Of a stretch of DNA of 64,000 bases, positions 15,483 through 25,800 are shown one piece after another. Position 1 is the stretch's first letter; every line of letters starts with the position of its first letter. The position numbers and the translations under genes are program-made. Below the pieces are notes generated by a model, which searched no databases, had not been told where the DNA came from, and saw only the letters and a program-made list of their open reading frames with translations. This stretch comes from CAZPBN01 sp964584935. GTDB lineage: Bacteria; Acidobacteriota; Aminicenantia; Aminicenantales; Aminicenantaceae. The stretch covers positions 100,002 through 164,001 of the forward strand of contig CAZPBN010000002.1 in NCBI GenBank assembly GCA_964584935.1, written 5' to 3'.

Positions 15483-17576
15483 ATGAGAAATTTGATGCTA
15501 TTTTTTATTTTTGCCAGTTTGTTATTTTCCGGATCTATGGAACATGACAATCCTTTTTTTGATGAATTTGATACCCCTTTTCAAGTGCCTCCATTTGACC
15601 GGATTAGCGAGGAACATTATCTTCCTGCTTTTAAAAAGGGAATGGAGGAGCATAGGAAAGAAATTGAAGACATTGTATCAAATAAAGAATCCCCCACTTT
15701 CGAAAATACGATTGAAGCTTTGGAATACAGCGGTTTTCTTTTAAAGAGAGTCAGTCATGTTTTTGATGTGCTGAATGGATCCATGACCAATGAACAAATG
15801 CAAAGGATTGCGAAAGAAGTAGCTCCCTTACGTTCTGAACACAGGGATAGTATATTACTCAATACGGATTTGTTTAAAAGAATAAAAGAAATCTATGGCA
15901 AAAAAGATGCTCTCACCTTGAGCGAAGAACAAAAGACACTTCTTGAGAAGTATTACAAGGACTTTGTAAGAGGGGGAGCGAATCTTGTCGAGGACAAAAA
16001 AGCGGAATTAAAAGAAATCAATCAGGAATTGTCAATCCTCTCCCAAAAGTTTGGAGAAAATATATTAAAGGAAAACAATCGTTTTGAAATGGTTGTGGAT
16101 GACAGGAACGACCTCGCCGGTCTTCCTGAATCGGTGATAGCAGGTGCCAAAGAAGCTGCCCAGGAAAGAGGATATGAGGGAAAATGGGTTTTCACTCTTC
16201 ATAAGCCAAGCTTGATTCCTTTTCTTCAATATTCTGACAAGCGCAGTTTGAGAGAGAAAATTTTTAAAGCCTATATCAACAGGGGCAACCATGATGATGA
16301 GCTGGACAATAAGGCTATTTTGTCGAAAATGGCAGCTTTGAGAGTCAAGAGAGCTCATCTTTTGGGGTATGAAACACATGCCCATTATGTGTTGGAACTG
16401 AACATGGCAAAAGAACCCGGTCGTGTCTATGATTTTCTTAATCAAATTTGGAAACCAGCTCTGGAGATGGCAAAAGAGGAAGCCCGGGCTCTTCAGAAAA
16501 TGATTGATAATGAAGGGAAAAATTTTAATCTTCAGCCCTGGGATTGGTGGCATTATACAGAAAAATTAAGAAAAGAAAAGTATGCTCTTGATGAAGAAAT
16601 GACAAGGCCTTACTTTAAACTGGATAATGTCAGAGAGGGAGCTTTTTATGTTGCCAATAGACTTTATGGAATAGAGTTTATCCAAAGAGCGGATATTCCA
16701 GTATATCATAAGAATGTGAAAGTTTTTGAAGTGAAAGAAGCAGACGGATCCCATATAGGAATTCTTTATACAGATTATTTTCCTAGAGCCAGCAAAAGAG
16801 GTGGAGCTTGGATGAACAGTCTTAGAAAGCAGTATAAAATGGATGAAAAAGAAATTCATCCTGTGATCACAAACAATGGAAATTTTTCCAAACCGACCGG
16901 TGACAAACCGGCTCTCCTCAGTTTTGATGAAGTCAAAACATTATTTCATGAATTCGGTCATGCCCTTCATGGGCTTCTCTCTGACTGTACCTATTATCGG
17001 CTGTCCGGAACCAGTGTTCCCAGAGACTTTGTGGAACTCCCCTCTCAAATTATGGAAAATTGGGCTTCGGAGCCCGAAGTTTTGAAAGTTTATGCGAAGC
17101 ATTATAAAACAGGTGAAATTATTCCGGTGGAGCTGATTGAAAAATTAAAAAAGGCAAGTCAATTCAACCAGGGTTTTGCAACTGTTGAATATTTAGCCGC
17201 TTCCTTTCTAGACATGGACTGGCACACACTGGAGAATGTTGATGAGAAAGATGTTCTCGAGTTTGAAAACAAATCTCTGAATAATATCGGTTTGATTCCA
17301 GAAATTGTGGTGAGATACAGGAGTCCTTATTTTCAGCATATTTTTGCAGGGGGCTATTCATCAGGATATTACAGCTATATTTGGGCTGAAGTCCTGGATG
17401 CTGATGCCTTCAAAGCGTTCAAGGAAAAAGGACTTTTTGACCAGCAAACAGCCCAGGCATTCAGGAAAAATATTCTTGAAAGAGGGGGTTCAGCAGAACC
17501 TATGAAAATGTATATCCATTTTAGAGGTGCCGAACCTGATGTGGATGCCCTGCTGAAAAGGAAAGGATTCAAATAA
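15483..17576 (+). CDS. dcp: M3-family peptidyl-dipeptidase (Dcp-like), exported
   Basis: 697 residues. An N-terminal hydrophobic stretch (about 3-17) suggests export. The body is an M3 metallopeptidase: the zinc motif HEFGH is at residues 489-493 within L-F-H-E-F-G-H-A-L-H, with the family's downstream Glu in the F-V-E-L-P-S-Q-I-M-E-N-W block. This lineage includes peptidyl-dipeptidase Dcp and oligopeptidase A; the arrangement DTPFQVPPFDRI at the mature start and the length of about 680 favour Dcp, which removes C-terminal dipeptides. A strong AAAGGAG site precedes the ATG. It stands alone between a terminator and a converging MFS gene. Confidence 0.9.
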   Translation: MRNLMLFFIFASLLFSGSMEHDNPFFDEFDTPFQVPPFDRISEEHYLPAFKKGMEEHRKEIEDIVSNKESPTFENTIEALEYSGFLLKRVSHVFDVLNGSMTNEQMQRIAKEVAPLRSEHRDSILLNTDLFKRIKEIYGKKDALTLSEEQKTLLEKYYKDFVRGGANLVEDKKAELKEINQELSILSQKFGENILKENNRFEMVVDDRNDLAGLPESVIAGAKEAAQERGYEGKWVFTLHKPSLIPFLQYSDKRSLREKIFKAYINRGNHDDELDNKAILSKMAALRVKRAHLLGYETHAHYVLELNMAKEPGRVYDFLNQIWKPALEMAKEEARALQKMIDNEGKNFNLQPWDWWHYTEKLRKEKYALDEEMTRPYFKLDNVREGAFYVANRLYGIEFIQRADIPVYHKNVKVFEVKEADGSHIGILYTDYFPRASKRGGAWMNSLRKQYKMDEKEIHPVITNNGNFSKPTGDKPALLSFDEVKTLFHEFGHALHGLLSDCTYYRLSGTSVPRDFVELPSQIMENWASEPEVLKVYAKHYKTGEIIPVELIEKLKKASQFNQGFATVEYLAASFLDMDWHTLENVDEKDVLEFENKSLNNIGLIPEIVVRYRSPYFQHIFAGGYSSGYYSYIWAEVLDADAFKAFKEKGLFDQQTAQAFRKNILERGGSAEPMKMYIHFRGAEPDVDALLKRKGFK

Positions 17577-17620
17577 GAAATCTTTTAGTTGTTTTAGAAT
17601 AATTTCAAAGCCACGATTGT

Positions 17621-19249
17621 TTATTCTTCAAAGGGTTGTTCTAATTTGTAACCCTGTTTTTCGCTTGCTTTTTTCAAACCGAGAGCAAGAAATATGGAAA
17701 TGACACCCAGGAAAACAAGCATGAGAATAGGAATGGTGTAATCATATTTGGGAAGCTGACCGAGTTTTCTCATTTCTTCCACTCTGGCGCTTATCTCCAC
17801 TTCGGAAAGACCCTGGGCTTTTAGCACATCTCTTATACTCTGTATTTTTTTCACAACCTCTGGATTCACCCAGTCAAGAACAGTTCCGATTCCTTTAAAG
17901 AAAATTCCAAGTCCCCAGTTTTGAATGGTGAACATGGTGGCATAAGCAGTCCCCAGGGCTCGATCAGGAACGATTTTAGCCACAGATGCCCACATTGCAG
18001 CAGGAATCAGAGAAAAGGCAATTCCAAGTGAAAAAAGGCCGAAGTAACATAGAATCACATTGTTGAGAACAGAAAGGGTTATATGGGCGAATATTAATAG
18101 AAATGAACCCAGGATCATGATGGATGCCGCTTTTCCTTTTTTATCCACAAATCTTCCGAATATCGGTGTGAATAAAATGGTTCCCATAGGAATCAAGCTT
18201 GCGGTTTTTGGGCCATTGTTGAGCCATACCGCAAATGTGTCTCTCAGGAGATAAATGAATAAAATAAATAGAATTCCTGTGATGATCACCGAAAGTTTTT
18301 TATTGGTTTTGTTTTTTATATTGGTGGGGAGTAGCGGAAAGGCGACGCCGAACAGAAATAAAATTACAAAAACCATGGTATTGCCAAATGTGGCACTGCC
18401 AAACAGAGACAATTTGGGAGCATTGGCTGGTAGATCGTATGTGAACCCGAATTTATTGATCAGCAAATCCGGGGCGTACTGCATAAATGGAAAGACAGCT
18501 GAATAAAAAGCCACACAGAGAAAAGCGATGAGTAAGAAAGACTTATTGGTGAAAAGGTCCCCCAGATCGGAGAATTTGAATTTTTCTTCTTCTGCATCTC
18601 CTCTGGCTTTTATCTGTTTGTCGATTTTGACATCGAATATCAAATAAATGATGTAGAGAATGAAGCCAATTAAGATTAAAGTTGCCGCAAATGAGATGGC
18701 CGTGGGAGCATTATAATTGGCAATATCAGGAGATATTGCTGTTCCAACGGCAGAGCCCAGACGTCCAATCCCCATGTTTATGGTTAAGGCAAGTGCCAGT
18801 TCATATCCTTTGAACCATTTGACAATGGTTCTGGTTACGAGAACGCAGGTGGTTTCTAGCCCGACTCCGAATATGATTCTTCCTATGATCATAAAGGTGA
18901 GTCTTGAAGAGGGATCGCTGGAAAGAATACCATGGGCTCCGATAGCACTGATAAAGCCACCTAAGGAAGCAACCAGTCCAAAAATGATGGAGGTTTTTCG
19001 GATCCCCCATTTATCGAGGATGATTCCTCCAAGAATTACCATTCCCAGCATGTTTGCAATGGTGGTGAGACCGATCATAGTGCTGAACTGGCTAGAGGTG
19101 ATACCCAGCTGGCTTTCCATTAACGGTTTGAGTCCTGAATAGAAGTCTTGGAACCAGTAAGTAGCAAACATAAGAACACTGACCAGTACGAGGATAAACC
19201 AGCGCATGGATGCGAAATCTTTTAATGTTTTTTTAATGGTTTCATTCAT
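17621..19249 (-). CDS. Major facilitator superfamily transporter
   Basis: 542 residues with about 12 hydrophobic helices. The MFS loop motif appears as G-G-I-I-L-D-K-W-G-I-R-K between TM2 and TM3 and again, weaker, as G-R-F-V-D-K-K-G-K in the second half. Loops near residues 200-230 (KIDKQIKARGDAEEEKF) and 460-500 are longer than usual, which explains the length above the common 400-450. The substrate cannot be inferred; distant similarity is to anion/metabolite carriers of the oxalate-formate type. It is transcribed towards the M3 peptidase gene and has no operon partners. Confidence 0.85.
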   Translation of the reverse strand: MNETIKKTLKDFASMRWFILVLVSVLMFATYWFQDFYSGLKPLMESQLGITSSQFSTMIGLTTIANMLGMVILGGIILDKWGIRKTSIIFGLVASLGGFISAIGAHGILSSDPSSRLTFMIIGRIIFGVGLETTCVLVTRTIVKWFKGYELALALTINMGIGRLGSAVGTAISPDIANYNAPTAISFAATLILIGFILYIIYLIFDVKIDKQIKARGDAEEEKFKFSDLGDLFTNKSFLLIAFLCVAFYSAVFPFMQYAPDLLINKFGFTYDLPANAPKLSLFGSATFGNTMVFVILFLFGVAFPLLPTNIKNKTNKKLSVIITGILFILFIYLLRDTFAVWLNNGPKTASLIPMGTILFTPIFGRFVDKKGKAASIMILGSFLLIFAHITLSVLNNVILCYFGLFSLGIAFSLIPAAMWASVAKIVPDRALGTAYATMFTIQNWGLGIFFKGIGTVLDWVNPEVVKKIQSIRDVLKAQGLSEVEISARVEEMRKLGQLPKYDYTIPILMLVFLGVISIFLALGLKKASEKQGYKLEQPFEE

Positions 19250-19435
19250 GATAAGTCCTTTTTTGTTATTTTTGTTGTGTCAATGGTTAATCATATTAGA
19301 AAAAATAGGTAAACATTTTACCTAGAGAGTTTTATAAAAGCAATGAATTTTTTATATTTTAGAAGAAAAGCTTTTTATTTTATATCAATAAGCTATAATT
19401 ATGAAAAACTGTATGAATGGTAAAATCATGTTGTT

Positions 19436-20653
19436 TTGATAACATTTTCTGTAGAAAATAAAATGATTTTAGTTTCGGTGTGTCTTTTACTTTTTTTTCT
19501 CTATTTGTTGCAGGAATCTATTAAAATATCCCGTCAAATCCATTGCGTTCCTTTAAGAATTTGTGTGACAGGAACAAGAGGAAAATCCAGTGTGACACGA
19601 CTTATAGCGGGCGCTTTGAAGGAATCAGGTGTGTCTGTGCTGGCAAGGACGACCGGTTCAAAACCAATGATTGTTTTTCCAGATGGAAGCGAAAAAGAGA
19701 TCGAACGCAGAGGATATCCTTCCATTCTGGAAGGAAAGAAGATTTTAAAATTGGCTTCCCAATTGAAAGTGAAAGCTCTGGTTGTGGAGATGATGAGCAT
19801 TCAACCCGAATGCCTGCACATAGAGTCCCTTTACCTGTTCAAGCCTCACATTCTGGTACTAACCAATATACGAACAGATCACATATCCCAGATGGGTTCA
19901 AAAAAGAAGGATATTGCAGGATGTTTTTCTTCCGGTATCCCCTCCAAGACGGATATTTTTATTCCTAAAGAGGATGATTTTGCTGTTATTGACAAAACAG
20001 CCAAAATGATTCATTCCAATGTGCATAAGGTGTCCGTTTCCAATTATGGGGACATAACAAATAAAAGAAAAAAATTACCTTTCTTTGAATTTGATGAAAA
20101 CATCGGTCTTTCCCTGGCTGTCCTCAATTTTATGGGCATTGAAAAGCAATCCGCTTTAAAAGGAATGTCTGGCATTCGACGGGATTATGGGAGTCTTAAA
20201 GTGTGGAGAGCAAAGAAAAAGTTAACCCATCCAAGCCATTACTTTGTCAATCTTTTTGCATCCAATGATCCGGAGTCGACTCAACAGGCTTTGAGGTTTC
20301 TCAGAAAAAGAGATTTCTTTAAGAAAAGAACATGCATCGGAGTTCTAAGCCTTAGAGATGACAGGGGAGACAGATCGCTTCAGTGGCTGGAGAGTCTTAA
20401 AAAAGGGACTTTTTCGGAGTTTAAAAAATTTTTCTTTGTAGGAAAGCACTCATTTGTGATGAAACGAAAACTGGGAAAAAGAAATGATATGGATGTGGTT
20501 GTTTATAGAAAACCGGAACCGGAGAGAATCATCCAAGATATATCCAAAGAAGAGAAGGGAAGTGTTGTGATTGTAGGGATGGGAAATATTGAAGGATTTG
20601 GAAAGAAAATGGTGGATTATTGGGAAAAAGAGGGAGAAATCTGTGCTTTATGA
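19436..20653 (+). CDS. pgsB: Poly-gamma-glutamate synthase subunit PgsB/CapB
   Basis: About 405 residues. After an N-terminal membrane segment (about 10-24) comes an ATP-grasp/Mur-ligase-like domain with the P-loop V-T-G-T-R-G-K-S-S-V-T-R, characteristic of PgsB/CapB, the amide ligase that polymerises gamma-linked glutamate. The segment L-V-V-E-M-M-S-I-Q-P and T-N-I-R-T-D-H also match the family. The start is uncertain: TTG at 19436 or ATG at 19463, neither with a clear ribosome-binding site. It overlaps the PgsC gene and lies in the order pgsB-pgsC-pgsW. No pgsA-type gene is present nearby. Confidence 0.9.
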   Translation: MITFSVENKMILVSVCLLLFFLYLLQESIKISRQIHCVPLRICVTGTRGKSSVTRLIAGALKESGVSVLARTTGSKPMIVFPDGSEKEIERRGYPSILEGKKILKLASQLKVKALVVEMMSIQPECLHIESLYLFKPHILVLTNIRTDHISQMGSKKKDIAGCFSSGIPSKTDIFIPKEDDFAVIDKTAKMIHSNVHKVSVSNYGDITNKRKKLPFFEFDENIGLSLAVLNFMGIEKQSALKGMSGIRRDYGSLKVWRAKKKLTHPSHYFVNLFASNDPESTQQALRFLRKRDFFKKRTCIGVLSLRDDRGDRSLQWLESLKKGTFSEFKKFFFVGKHSFVMKRKLGKRNDMDVVVYRKPEPERIIQDISKEEKGSVVIVGMGNIEGFGKKMVDYWEKEGEICAL

Positions 20654-21092
20654 AACGTTGGTTATTGGTCTTATTGTTTCTGTTCTTTATACAGAATGGA
20701 CGGATATTTTTCCCGGCGGCATCATTGTCCCAGCCTATATAGCCCTTTATATGGACCAGCCTTTGAAAGTCCTGATGACAATCTTTATTGCTGTTTTAAG
20801 CCTTGTTTCCTATAAGTTCCTGTCACGATTTTTAATTCTTTTTGGAAAAAGAAGATTTGTGATGTTCATTCTCCTTGGGATCTTTTGGTCTCAACTGTGG
20901 TTTCTGATACAGCCTCCTATTTTTCATGAGCCTCTGGGATTGGAAGCAATTGGCTGGATTATTCCAGGATTGCTTGCCAATAATCTGGAAAGGCAGAATT
21001 TTCTTTTAACCCTGGCTTCATTGTTGACAACCTCGGTTCTTATATATTTTATGGTTCGCACCTTATCAGGATTTGGGGTGTTGCCTTGGTAA
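20643..21092 (+). CDS. pgsC: Poly-gamma-glutamate biosynthesis protein PgsC/CapC
   Basis: A polytopic membrane protein of about 149 residues from the GTG at 20643. It shows the PgsC signature right at the start (I-G-L-I-V-S-V-L-Y-T-E-W, then P-G-G-I-I-V-P-A-Y-I-A-L) and four or five further helices. GTG is chosen because GGGAGAAA lies just upstream and family members begin at this point; the longer frame from 20589 would place charged PgsB-overlapping residues in front. It overlaps the pgsB stop by 11 bp, indicating coupled translation. PgsC forms the membrane part of the polymer synthase with PgsB. Confidence 0.88.
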   Translation: MLYETLVIGLIVSVLYTEWTDIFPGGIIVPAYIALYMDQPLKVLMTIFIAVLSLVSYKFLSRFLILFGKRRFVMFILLGIFWSQLWFLIQPPIFHEPLGLEAIGWIIPGLLANNLERQNFLLTLASLLTTSVLIYFMVRTLSGFGVLPW

Positions 21093-21101
21093 AAAAGCGC
21101 G

Positions 21102-22232
21102 ATGAAAAAATTATTTTTGGGTAACAGACAAAAAATTTATAAGCCCACTTCTAAAAATAAAAAAGCAATAATCCTCCTTTTTTTTCTCAGTGCTGTGTTT
21201 TACGGGCTTTCTCAATATATTCCTTCAAAACAAGCAGCATCCCTGAAAAGCGATATGCGGAAAGCTTCAGAATTAATGGACGAAGCGATGAATAAGATTC
21301 GACTTTGCAGAGAAGATAAGGGAATTGAAATCAATAAAGAGACTGATAAGAACAATACGGGCATCATCGGAGTTAAAATGTCTCCCTTAACCACCACGCT
21401 GGGAAATCTTGGATCAAAAAGGACAACTGTGAATCCCAATTTTGCCGCCCTGGCTGTTTTTTTGCTCCAGAAAGCAGGAGTGAAAAAAGGGGATGTGATC
21501 GCTGTTGGAGCCTCAGGCTCTTTTCCTGCTTTGGTGCTAGCGGTTCATTCGGCTTCTAAAGTCATGGGATTGAACCCTCTTTTTATCTATTCCCTCGGTG
21601 CTTCGCAGTGGGGAGCAAATATTCCCGATTTTAACTGGTTTCACATGCATGAATGCCTTTTTCATGAGGGAATAATTGATGTTAATCCTGTTGCCGTCAC
21701 CTTGGGAGGAGATCATGACACAGGTGAGAATATTGGTGAGATAGTCCGTTTGCAACTAAAAAAACAAATAAATAATAGCCACTATAACTTTATCCATGAA
21801 CCTGATTTTAGAAATAATGTGGAAAAAAGAATGAGGGTTTATGAAAAGAAGGCTTCAGGGGAAGAGATTTCCGCTTTTGTCAATATCGGAGGAAATGTTT
21901 CCAATATTGGAAAATCTTCGGAAGTACTGAAAGTGAAACCGGGTTTTGCCCGAATAAAAACAATTCCATCCATTGATAAAAGGGGAGTAATGTTTGAGAT
22001 GGCTCAGAGAGAAGTTCCTGTGATTCATTTCCTTTATATAAAAGGACTGGCTGATCAGTACGGGCTTCCCTGGGATCCTTCTCCTCTTCCTGATCCGGGG
22101 CAAGGGGAACTATACAAAATTGTCGAAGAATATCAAAATTCTTTTCTTGTCATATCCCTAATTTATTTGTGCCTGTGTTTTCTGGGGACACTATACCCAT
22201 TTACCTTATTTAAGATAAGAAAAATAAATTAG
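21102..22232 (+). CDS. pgsW: Poly-gamma-glutamate system protein PgsW
   Basis: 376 residues with one N-terminal transmembrane helix (about 22-40) and one near the C-terminus (about 345-365). The middle carries the conserved blocks G-V-K-M-S-P-L-T-T-T-L-G-N, A-V-G-A-S-G-S-F-P-A and L-G-A-S-Q-W-G-A-N of PgsW proteins, which accompany PgsB and PgsC in systems outside the Bacilli. The biochemical role is not established. It starts 9 bp after pgsC. The gene stop is followed almost immediately by one copy of the short dispersed motif described under repeats. Confidence 0.85.
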   Translation: MKKLFLGNRQKIYKPTSKNKKAIILLFFLSAVFYGLSQYIPSKQAASLKSDMRKASELMDEAMNKIRLCREDKGIEINKETDKNNTGIIGVKMSPLTTTLGNLGSKRTTVNPNFAALAVFLLQKAGVKKGDVIAVGASGSFPALVLAVHSASKVMGLNPLFIYSLGASQWGANIPDFNWFHMHECLFHEGIIDVNPVAVTLGGDHDTGENIGEIVRLQLKKQINNSHYNFIHEPDFRNNVEKRMRVYEKKASGEEISAFVNIGGNVSNIGKSSEVLKVKPGFARIKTIPSIDKRGVMFEMAQREVPVIHFLYIKGLADQYGLPWDPSPLPDPGQGELYKIVEEYQNSFLVISLIYLCLCFLGTLYPFTLFKIRKIN

Positions 22233-22233
22233 G

Positions 22234-22253
22234 TAAATAGGTATGATGTCCCT
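22234..22253 (-). repeat. Dispersed stop-adjacent motif, copy 1
   Basis: On the minus strand this reads AGGGACATCATACCTATTTA and begins 1 bp after the pgsW stop codon. It shares GGGACATCATACC exactly with the copy at 59353 and is similar to a third at 63645. Confidence 0.6.
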
Positions 22254-22294
22254 TGTTTTTTCTGGAATTACTTGTAGATGGCAAGAAATTAATA

Positions 22295-22300
22295 TTGACA
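22295..22300 (+). promoter_or_regulatory. Probable -35 element of the tRNA-Arg promoter
   Basis: TTGACA at 22295-22300 is a perfect -35 hexamer 49 bp before the tRNA. The expected -10 position is weak (AAGCTA after 17 bp, TTAAGC after 15 bp), so only the -35 is convincing. Confidence 0.4.
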
Positions 22301-22348
22301 TTTGATTTAGATAATTTAAGCTAATAAGCACAACTGTTCATTTCCACA

Positions 22349-22424
22349 GCGCCTGTAGCTCAGGGGACAGAGCGACGGTCTCCGGAACCGTAGGTCGCAG
22401 GTTCGATTCCTGCCAGGCGCACCA
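22349..22424 (+). tRNA. tRNA-Arg (anticodon CCG), CCA encoded
   Basis: The 76-base cloverleaf has the acceptor stem GCGCCTG/CAGGCGC, a D arm with GCTC...GAGC, an anticodon stem ACGGT/ACCGT with loop CTCCGGA (anticodon CCG, reading CGG), and a T arm GCAGGTTCGATTCCTGC. The 3' CCA is encoded and a T-rich stretch follows. It stands alone. The spacer 22425-22835 after it shows no gene; it holds only a four-codon frame (ATG at 22519) behind a good ribosome-binding site, and AT-rich sequence. Confidence 0.96.
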
Positions 22425-22835
22425 TTTTTTCTGTTTTGTTTTCCATAAATCTTCATATTACTATCTCTAAATGAATATTCTTAAAGTATAATGAACACAA
22501 CATAAAAGGGAGGGCAATATGAATAGGAGATAGAACCGATCAGACTATCTTCTCATGATGAGGGGTCTCAATAGGAATTGCAATCAAAGCTCGTTTTCTG
22601 CTTTTTTGCAAGGGTTCTGGATAAAATAAAAAAAAATATTTCTTGAAAATTGCTGGATTCCAGATAAAATAAATTTTTAGAAAAGAAACATAAAAAAATT
22701 ATGTCACATAAATAGGATCCTTAAAAATTTAGTGAAATATGTCTATTGTCCATATAAGAAAGGAAAGTCAGGGATTGATTTTTTTTATCTCTGATAACTT
22801 TTATAAAAACCTATTCAGGGTTAAGGAGGAGGTTT

Positions 22836-25800
22836 ATGTTTGATTTAAAGAAAGATAAAAACCGGTTGAGATATGGATTCTGTGTAACGATTGCTATACT
22901 CTTATTCGTTTTTAGCGGATTGTCCGATAGTTATGCCCAGGAAATCACACCGGAAATTTACAGTCAATTGAAGTACCGGTACATCGGGCCTCCGGGAAAC
23001 CGGACATCAGCCGTGGTTGGAGTTCCCGGTGATCCGCTCGTGTATTATATTGGTGCCTCATCCGGGGGGATTTGGAAATCTGTGGATGGAGGAACCCACT
23101 GGGATCCCATTTTTGATGACCAGCCTGCCCAATCCATTGGAGCTCTGGCTATTGCTCCTTCTGATTCGAATGTTATTTGGGCAGGAACAGGAGAAGCTTT
23201 TGTGCGGAGTAATATTTCCATTGGAAACGGGGTTTATAAATCAACCGATGCTGGAAAAACCTGGAAGCATATGGGACTGGACAAAACCGGAAGAATCGGA
23301 AGAATTGCCATTGATTCCCGCAATCCTGATATTGTGTTTGTTGCTTCTCTGGGGCACTGCTACGGTCCTCAGAAGGAACGCGGAGTTTTCAGGACCATGG
23401 ATGGCGGAAAAACATGGGAGCAGGTGCTGTTTGTTGATGAGAACACCGGATGTTTTGAGATTGCCATGGATCCGAACAATCCCCGTATTTTATTTGCTGG
23501 AATGTGGCCGCTTGTCATTCGCACTTGGGGCCGGGAAAGCGGAGGACCAAACGGAGGAATCTGGAAATCCACTGACAGTGGAGAGACCTGGAAACATTTG
23601 ACAGGCCACGGACTTCCTGACCCTCCCCTAGGAAAAGTAGGTCTGGCGATTGCTCCCAGCAATTCCAGTGTCGTTTATGCTTTGATCGAAACCGGTCATC
23701 CCAACAGAGGAGTACTATGGAGATCAAATGACGGAGGAGAAAATTGGAAGCTTATGAGCTACAACCGCATTCTCAATGAAAGGCCTCATTATGCCTCCAG
23801 AATAATGGTGAACCCGGCTGATGAAAATGAGGTCTATTTTGCGGCAAACAGTCAAAGCATTACCTATGACGGAGGATACACCACGGAAAACACTCACTGG
23901 AGTGGAGACTGTCATGATATGTGGGCTGATCCTGAGAATCCGGACCGGATGATGATCAGTGATGACGGGGGAGTGATCATCACATTGGACAGAGGAAAAA
24001 ACTGGCGGCGAATCATTCTGCCTGTTGCTCAGATGTATCATGTGGCTGTTGACAATCAGGTTCCTTATTATGTTTACGGAGGCCGCCAGGATGGAAGCGC
24101 TTACAAAGGGCCGAGCACAGCAGGCTCTTTCAGCAGCTGGGGCCGCACCCGTTCTCTTTGGGAAGCCACCGCAGGAGGAGAGTGTGGTTTTATAATACCT
24201 GATCCGGTCAATCCGGATATTGTCTGGGGAGGAAGCTATAATGCTCAACTGGAGCGGGCTAATTACAAGACAGGACATATAAGAACAGCCCATGTATGGC
24301 CGGAATCGATTTATGGCTCTCACGCTTCCGTAGCCAGGTACAGATTCAACTGGACATTTCCTATTCATATATCACCTCATGACCACAATAAGGTTTATGT
24401 GGGCAGCCAGTTTGTCCATGTGACCACCGATGGAGGCCGGAGCTGGAAAATCATAAGTCCTGACCTCAGCACCAATGATGAAAGCAAAATGGGGCCTTCA
24501 GGGGGATTGACAAGGGATAATCTTGCTGTGGAATACGGCTGTGTGGTTTTTGCTATAGCCGAATCCCCTCTGGAGAATGGATGCATATGGGCAGGGACAA
24601 ATGATGGACTGGTTCACGTGACAAGAGATGGAGGCAAACAATGGATTGATGTGACCAAAAATATTCCTGATCTTCCTCCGTGGGGGACAGTGAGCAATAT
24701 TGAACCTTCAAAGTATGATGCGGGGAAAGCCTATATCACCATTGATTTTCACCAAATGAACAACCGGGATCCTTTTATTTATAAAACCAGTGATTACGGC
24801 AAGACATGGAAATCGATAAGCTCGGATATACCGAAGAGTGTCTTCAGTTATGCTCACTGGATCCACGAAGATCCTGTCAGAGAGGGTTTGCTTTATATGG
24901 GGACAGAAAATGCCATTTATATTTCTTTTAATGATGGTGAAAATTGGCTTCCGTTGCAGAATAATCTTCCCCATGCTCCGGTTCACCATATGGTCGTTCA
25001 GAAAGATTTCAATGACTTGGTTATAGGAACATACGGACGGGGTTTCTGGATCATGGATGATGTTTCATCCTTACAGCAGCTCACTGGAGAAGTTATCGCT
25101 TCGGATGTCCATATTTTTAAACCAAATCATTCCTATAGGCTTCACAGCAAAGCGGGTGGTCCCTATGTTTCTCCTCATGTTTATATTGATTATTACCTGA
25201 AAAAGGAATATAAGGAACTGGTTCACATAAGCATTTTTGAAAAAAACGGGAATTTGGTCAACACTTTCCAGGGGACAAGCCAAAAGGGAATTAACAGGAT
25301 TTCATGGAACCTCAGACATTCTGGGGCGAGGGGAGCCAAATTGAGAACAAAACCCCCTGGGAATCCTCATGTTGTGGAGGAAAAAAGATTTCATCATATG
25401 TGGGAAAGAGAGGGCTGGTATCCCATTATTAGCTGGGGAACCAGTGGAGGATTCAGGGGATTCATGGTCGCTCCCGGGAAATACACAGTGAAATTAAATA
25501 TAGATGGAAAAGAGTATACAGAGGAACTGGAGGTGAAAAAGGATCCCAATTCACTGGGGACATTGGAAGACATCAAAAAGCAAGTGGCTTTCCAGATTGA
25601 ACTGCGCAGCAACTTGAACACAGTCTCCGATATGATCTCGGAAATCGAATGGATGCGGAAACAGCTTTATGACCTTAGAGATTTGATCGAAAATGAGAAA
25701 GATTCCAAAAACATATTAAGTTCAATCAAAGATTTTGATAAAAAACTGCGTTCGGTTGAAGACGAACTTTTTCAGCACACCATTGCCGAAGGGGATTCGA

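Noticed and set aside
24395..24586. Frames on the minus strand across the BNR gene (for example 23724-24368 and 24395-24586)
   Set aside because: All are antisense to a gene with nine Asp-box repeats; none has a ribosome-binding site or a recognisable domain.
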